A stretch of 7,195 bases of DNA, taken from Candidatus Aphodomonas merdavium (GTDB lineage Bacteria; Bacillota; Clostridia; Christensenellales; Aristaeellaceae). The notes under the pieces were generated by a model, which was not told where the DNA came from, ran no database searches, and saw nothing but the letters and a program-made list of their open reading frames with translations. This document shows, piece by piece, positions 5,316 to 7,195 of the stretch (its first letter is position 1; each line of letters opens with the position of its first letter). The position numbers were made by a program, and so were the translations under genes. The stretch spans positions 1 to 7,195 of the forward strand of contig DVLH01000128.1 in assembly GCA_018715585.1 (NCBI GenBank). Direction: 5' to 3'.

Positions 5316-6593
5316 TTACATCGTCAGCGTGCCGTCATTGCCCGTTACGACTTTGAGCACCTGTTCTTCCGCGCCCGTTTGCGCGTCAATGTAGACGAGG
5401 TAACGGCTGGAGGACCATGTGCCGGAGAACTCCCAGCAGAGCTTTTCCGTCACGCCCGTGTTCATGCCGTCGTCCACGGGGATGACGCACAGGCGCGAAC
5501 CTTCCACGGTTAGCCTGCCGGAAACGAACCGCTGCGCTTCTTCGGCGCTCAGCGCCGGGGTAAGGTTTTCCCGCACGGTATGGTTGGTCCAATAGTTGTT
5601 CGCTTCCAGGCCGACGATGTCGCCGGTATCCATGCGCACCTGGACTTTAACTAGGTCCGGATACAGCAGCACATTATCCTGTACGGCGGCAAAGCTGACG
5701 ACGCAAAGGCCGTCGTATTGCTGATAATAGCTTGCTTGCATTTCCCCAAAGCCGTGCGACTGCAAAAAGGACTTGGCGCGTTCCATGCAGGCGGCAGCGT
5801 CGAGCGAGGCGGTAAAGCCTGCCGTTTCCGGCGCCATCCATAGCACCTTGCCGCCTTGCCGCGTCAGTTGAAGCGTAACGGTGATGTCCGCCAGCTGCGC
5901 CGAAACCCCCCAGCAGGGGATGGGGCCCTGCATGTCGGCGGCGCGCTGCGTATGCGAGGCGCCGAGAAAGTCTTTGGCAATGGCCAGAGCCTGTTCGGCG
6001 CTGATTTCCTCGCCCGAGAGGCCGAGGGCCTGTCCCGAACGGATGCCGTCGGAGAATGGTCCGTCGTAGAGCAGCGTGGGATATTCGATGCCGGAAAGGT
6101 TTTCGCCGGCGGCCGTTTCATCATAGGTGAACCCGGCGCCGCTTTCCAGATGGCGGCGCAATTCACCGCCTTTTTCCAACAGCTCGGAGAGCTGGTTAAC
6201 GTCGTCTTGCGTGAGCGTGCGCCCTTCCGCGGCCGCCGCGGCGAGCGTCTGGGCATAGTCGGAGGTTTGGTTTAGAAATTTCAGCCCGGACGCATCCGCG
6301 CCGTAGGCCGCAGGCAGGGCGGACAGGTTTTCCGACGCGGTGGCGGCCAGCGTGGAAACGCGCCCGAGCAAGAGCGCATGCTGCCCCGGCGCCGATGCGA
6401 TCAGCGCTTTGGAAAGGTCGGCCTCGAGGCTTGTCAGGGCGTCGAGCGCGCTGTAATAGGCGCGTTCGCGCCCGGTGCGCACGGCAAGGCCGGAGGCCTG
6501 TGCCTCCTGATATTGCCAGAAAGCCAATCCGATGGCGGCCACGAGCGCTATGCTGAGCACGACGACAAGCGGGAACAAGCGTTTTTTTAGCAT
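5316..6593 (-). CDS. ypeB: Germination protein YpeB
   Basis: A 425-residue membrane-anchored protein (B. subtilis YpeB is about 450) that in spores stabilises, and is interdependent with, the cortex-lytic enzyme SleB. Residues 7-26 form a single N-terminal membrane helix preceded by a KKR patch. A helical, Ala/Leu-rich region follows (30-150). The family signature YPTLLYDGPFSDGI lies at 171-184. PepSY-type repeats follow, each opening with a helix such as ISAEQALAIAKDFLG (about 196-210) and LSAEEAQRFVSGRL. The C-terminus, LVYIDAQTG and then NDGTLTM, is typical of YpeB. The start is fixed by AGGAGG (6605-6600) 6 nt before the ATG. It lies 30 nt downstream of sleB on the same strand, the conserved sleB-ypeB operon order. 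No strong terminator follows; only a 5-bp stem (5295-5299 with 5306-5310) before a T-rich stretch is seen. Confidence 0.95.
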   Translation of the reverse strand: MLKKRLFPLVVVLSIALVAAIGLAFWQYQEAQASGLAVRTGRERAYYSALDALTSLEADLSKALIASAPGQHALLLGRVSTLAATASENLSALPAAYGADASGLKFLNQTSDYAQTLAAAAAEGRTLTQDDVNQLSELLEKGGELRRHLESGAGFTYDETAAGENLSGIEYPTLLYDGPFSDGIRSGQALGLSGEEISAEQALAIAKDFLGASHTQRAADMQGPIPCWGVSAQLADITVTLQLTRQGGKVLWMAPETAGFTASLDAAACMERAKSFLQSHGFGEMQASYYQQYDGLCVVSFAAVQDNVLLYPDLVKVQVRMDTGDIVGLEANNYWTNHTVRENLTPALSAEEAQRFVSGRLTVEGSRLCVIPVDDGMNTGVTEKLCWEFSGTWSSSRYLVYIDAQTGAEEQVLKVVTGNDGTLTM

Positions 6594-6623
6594 GAACTGC
6601 CTCCTGTGATTGCAACTGTGCGC

Positions 6624-7195
6624 TTAAACGGCAAACGCGTGCGCGCCAATGGTCAGCCGCACCTCGCGCGACCAGATCCACGCGCTGACGGCCGTCTCCG
6701 GGTTGTAGTAATAAAGGCAACCGTACGTGGGATCCCAGCCGTTGAGCGCGTCACGTGCGGCGCGATAGGCATCCTCGTCCGGCGTCAGGTAAAGCTGTCC
6801 GTCTGTCACGCAGGTGAACGCGCCTTCCTGGTAGATGACGCCGGAGATCGTATTGGGGAACAAAGGGCTGCGCACACGGTTGAGCACGACGGCCGCGACG
6901 GCAACCTTGCCGATATACGGTTCTCCGCGCGCCTCGCCGTGGACGCAGTGCGCCAACAGCGTCAAATCGCTGGAGCTGACGGCGCTGGAAACGGAGGCGG
7001 AAGCGCCGGAGGAGGCGATGCCCAGCGCGGCCAGCGTCTCCTGCCCGACGGTGCCGTCGGCGGTTAATCCATTGACGCGCTGAAACCAAACGACGGCGTC
7101 ATACGTGCTTTGGCCAAAGATTCCGTCGGTTTCCCCCGTGTAGTAGCCCCATTGTTTGAGCTTTGTCTGCACCTGCCGCACGGTTTCACCACGCG
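6624..7195 (-). CDS. sleB: Spore cortex-lytic enzyme SleB (5' end beyond the window)
   Basis: The 189 C-terminal residues of a cortex hydrolase that degrades spore peptidoglycan containing muramic-delta-lactam, during germination. The first visible part is a PG_binding_1 domain (VRQVQTKLKQWGYYTG, then DGIFGQSTYDAVVWFQ and LTADGTVGQETLAALG). A Ser/Ala linker follows. The rest is a Hydrolase_2 catalytic domain with the HGEARGEPY motif (its first Glu being the expected catalytic acid), VAAVVLNRV, and the C-terminal WIWSREV and IGAHAF. The frame is open to the right edge (codons for R-G-E-T precede the GTG at 7181), so that GTG is an internal valine codon. The signal peptide and start lie outside. 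B. subtilis SleB has about 305 residues, so roughly 100 or more are missing here. ypeB follows after 30 nt. Confidence 0.95.
   Translation of the reverse strand, partial: RGETVRQVQTKLKQWGYYTGETDGIFGQSTYDAVVWFQRVNGLTADGTVGQETLAALGIASSGASASVSSAVSSSDLTLLAHCVHGEARGEPYIGKVAVAAVVLNRVRSPLFPNTISGVIYQEGAFTCVTDGQLYLTPDEDAYRAARDALNGWDPTYGCLYYYNPETAVSAWIWSREVRLTIGAHAFAV

Noticed and set aside
7179..7181. GTG as the start of SleB
   Set aside because: The frame stays open to the window edge with residues that continue the peptidoglycan-binding domain, and family length requires more N-terminal sequence.

Overview
The window looks like an ordinary chromosomal stretch from a spore-forming member of the Bacillota, most likely a fairly GC-rich clostridial (gut-type) lineage. 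The pointers are a sleB-ypeB germination pair, a TIGR04086/YrzE-type membrane protein, strong AGGAGG-type ribosome binding sites and short sigma-A promoters. I cannot name a genus. No RNA gene, mobile element, CRISPR array or origin is visible.

Left half, plus strand. A well-formed promoter (12-40) drives a secreted SH3b-domain protein that ends in a Pro-Tyr-Tyr repeat tail (104-643), closed by a strong terminator (about 663-688). About 500 bases without a convincing gene follow (690-1195). Next comes a leaderless four-LysM protein in which each LysM is framed by a cysteine pair (1196-2014), closed by a perfect GAAA-loop hairpin (2030-2061). After a 297-base gap comes a small four-helix TIGR04086-type membrane protein (2359-2772).

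Right half, minus strand, read from right to left. The cortex-lytic enzyme SleB enters from beyond the right edge (6624-7195, 5' end missing). Its partner YpeB follows 30 nt later (5316-6593). A separate sigma-A promoter (5267-5295) then drives a two-gene unit: short-form malic enzyme (4043-5215) and, 3 nt after its stop, a lysophospholipid acyltransferase with a zinc ribbon and an unusual C-terminal domain (2870-4039). The two halves converge on one symmetrical hairpin (2789-2847) that can end transcription from both sides.

Functionally, SleB and YpeB act together in degrading spore cortex during germination. The LysM protein resembles spore-coat or cortex-bound proteins by architecture (LysM repeats, no export signal), and the SH3b protein is probably envelope-associated. 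Malic enzyme and acyltransferase look like metabolic housekeeping genes. I see no undescribed multi-gene system. The most unusual items are the Tyr/Pro tail, the cysteine-framed LysM tetrad, the C-terminal extension of the acyltransferase and a dyad inside the first promoter.
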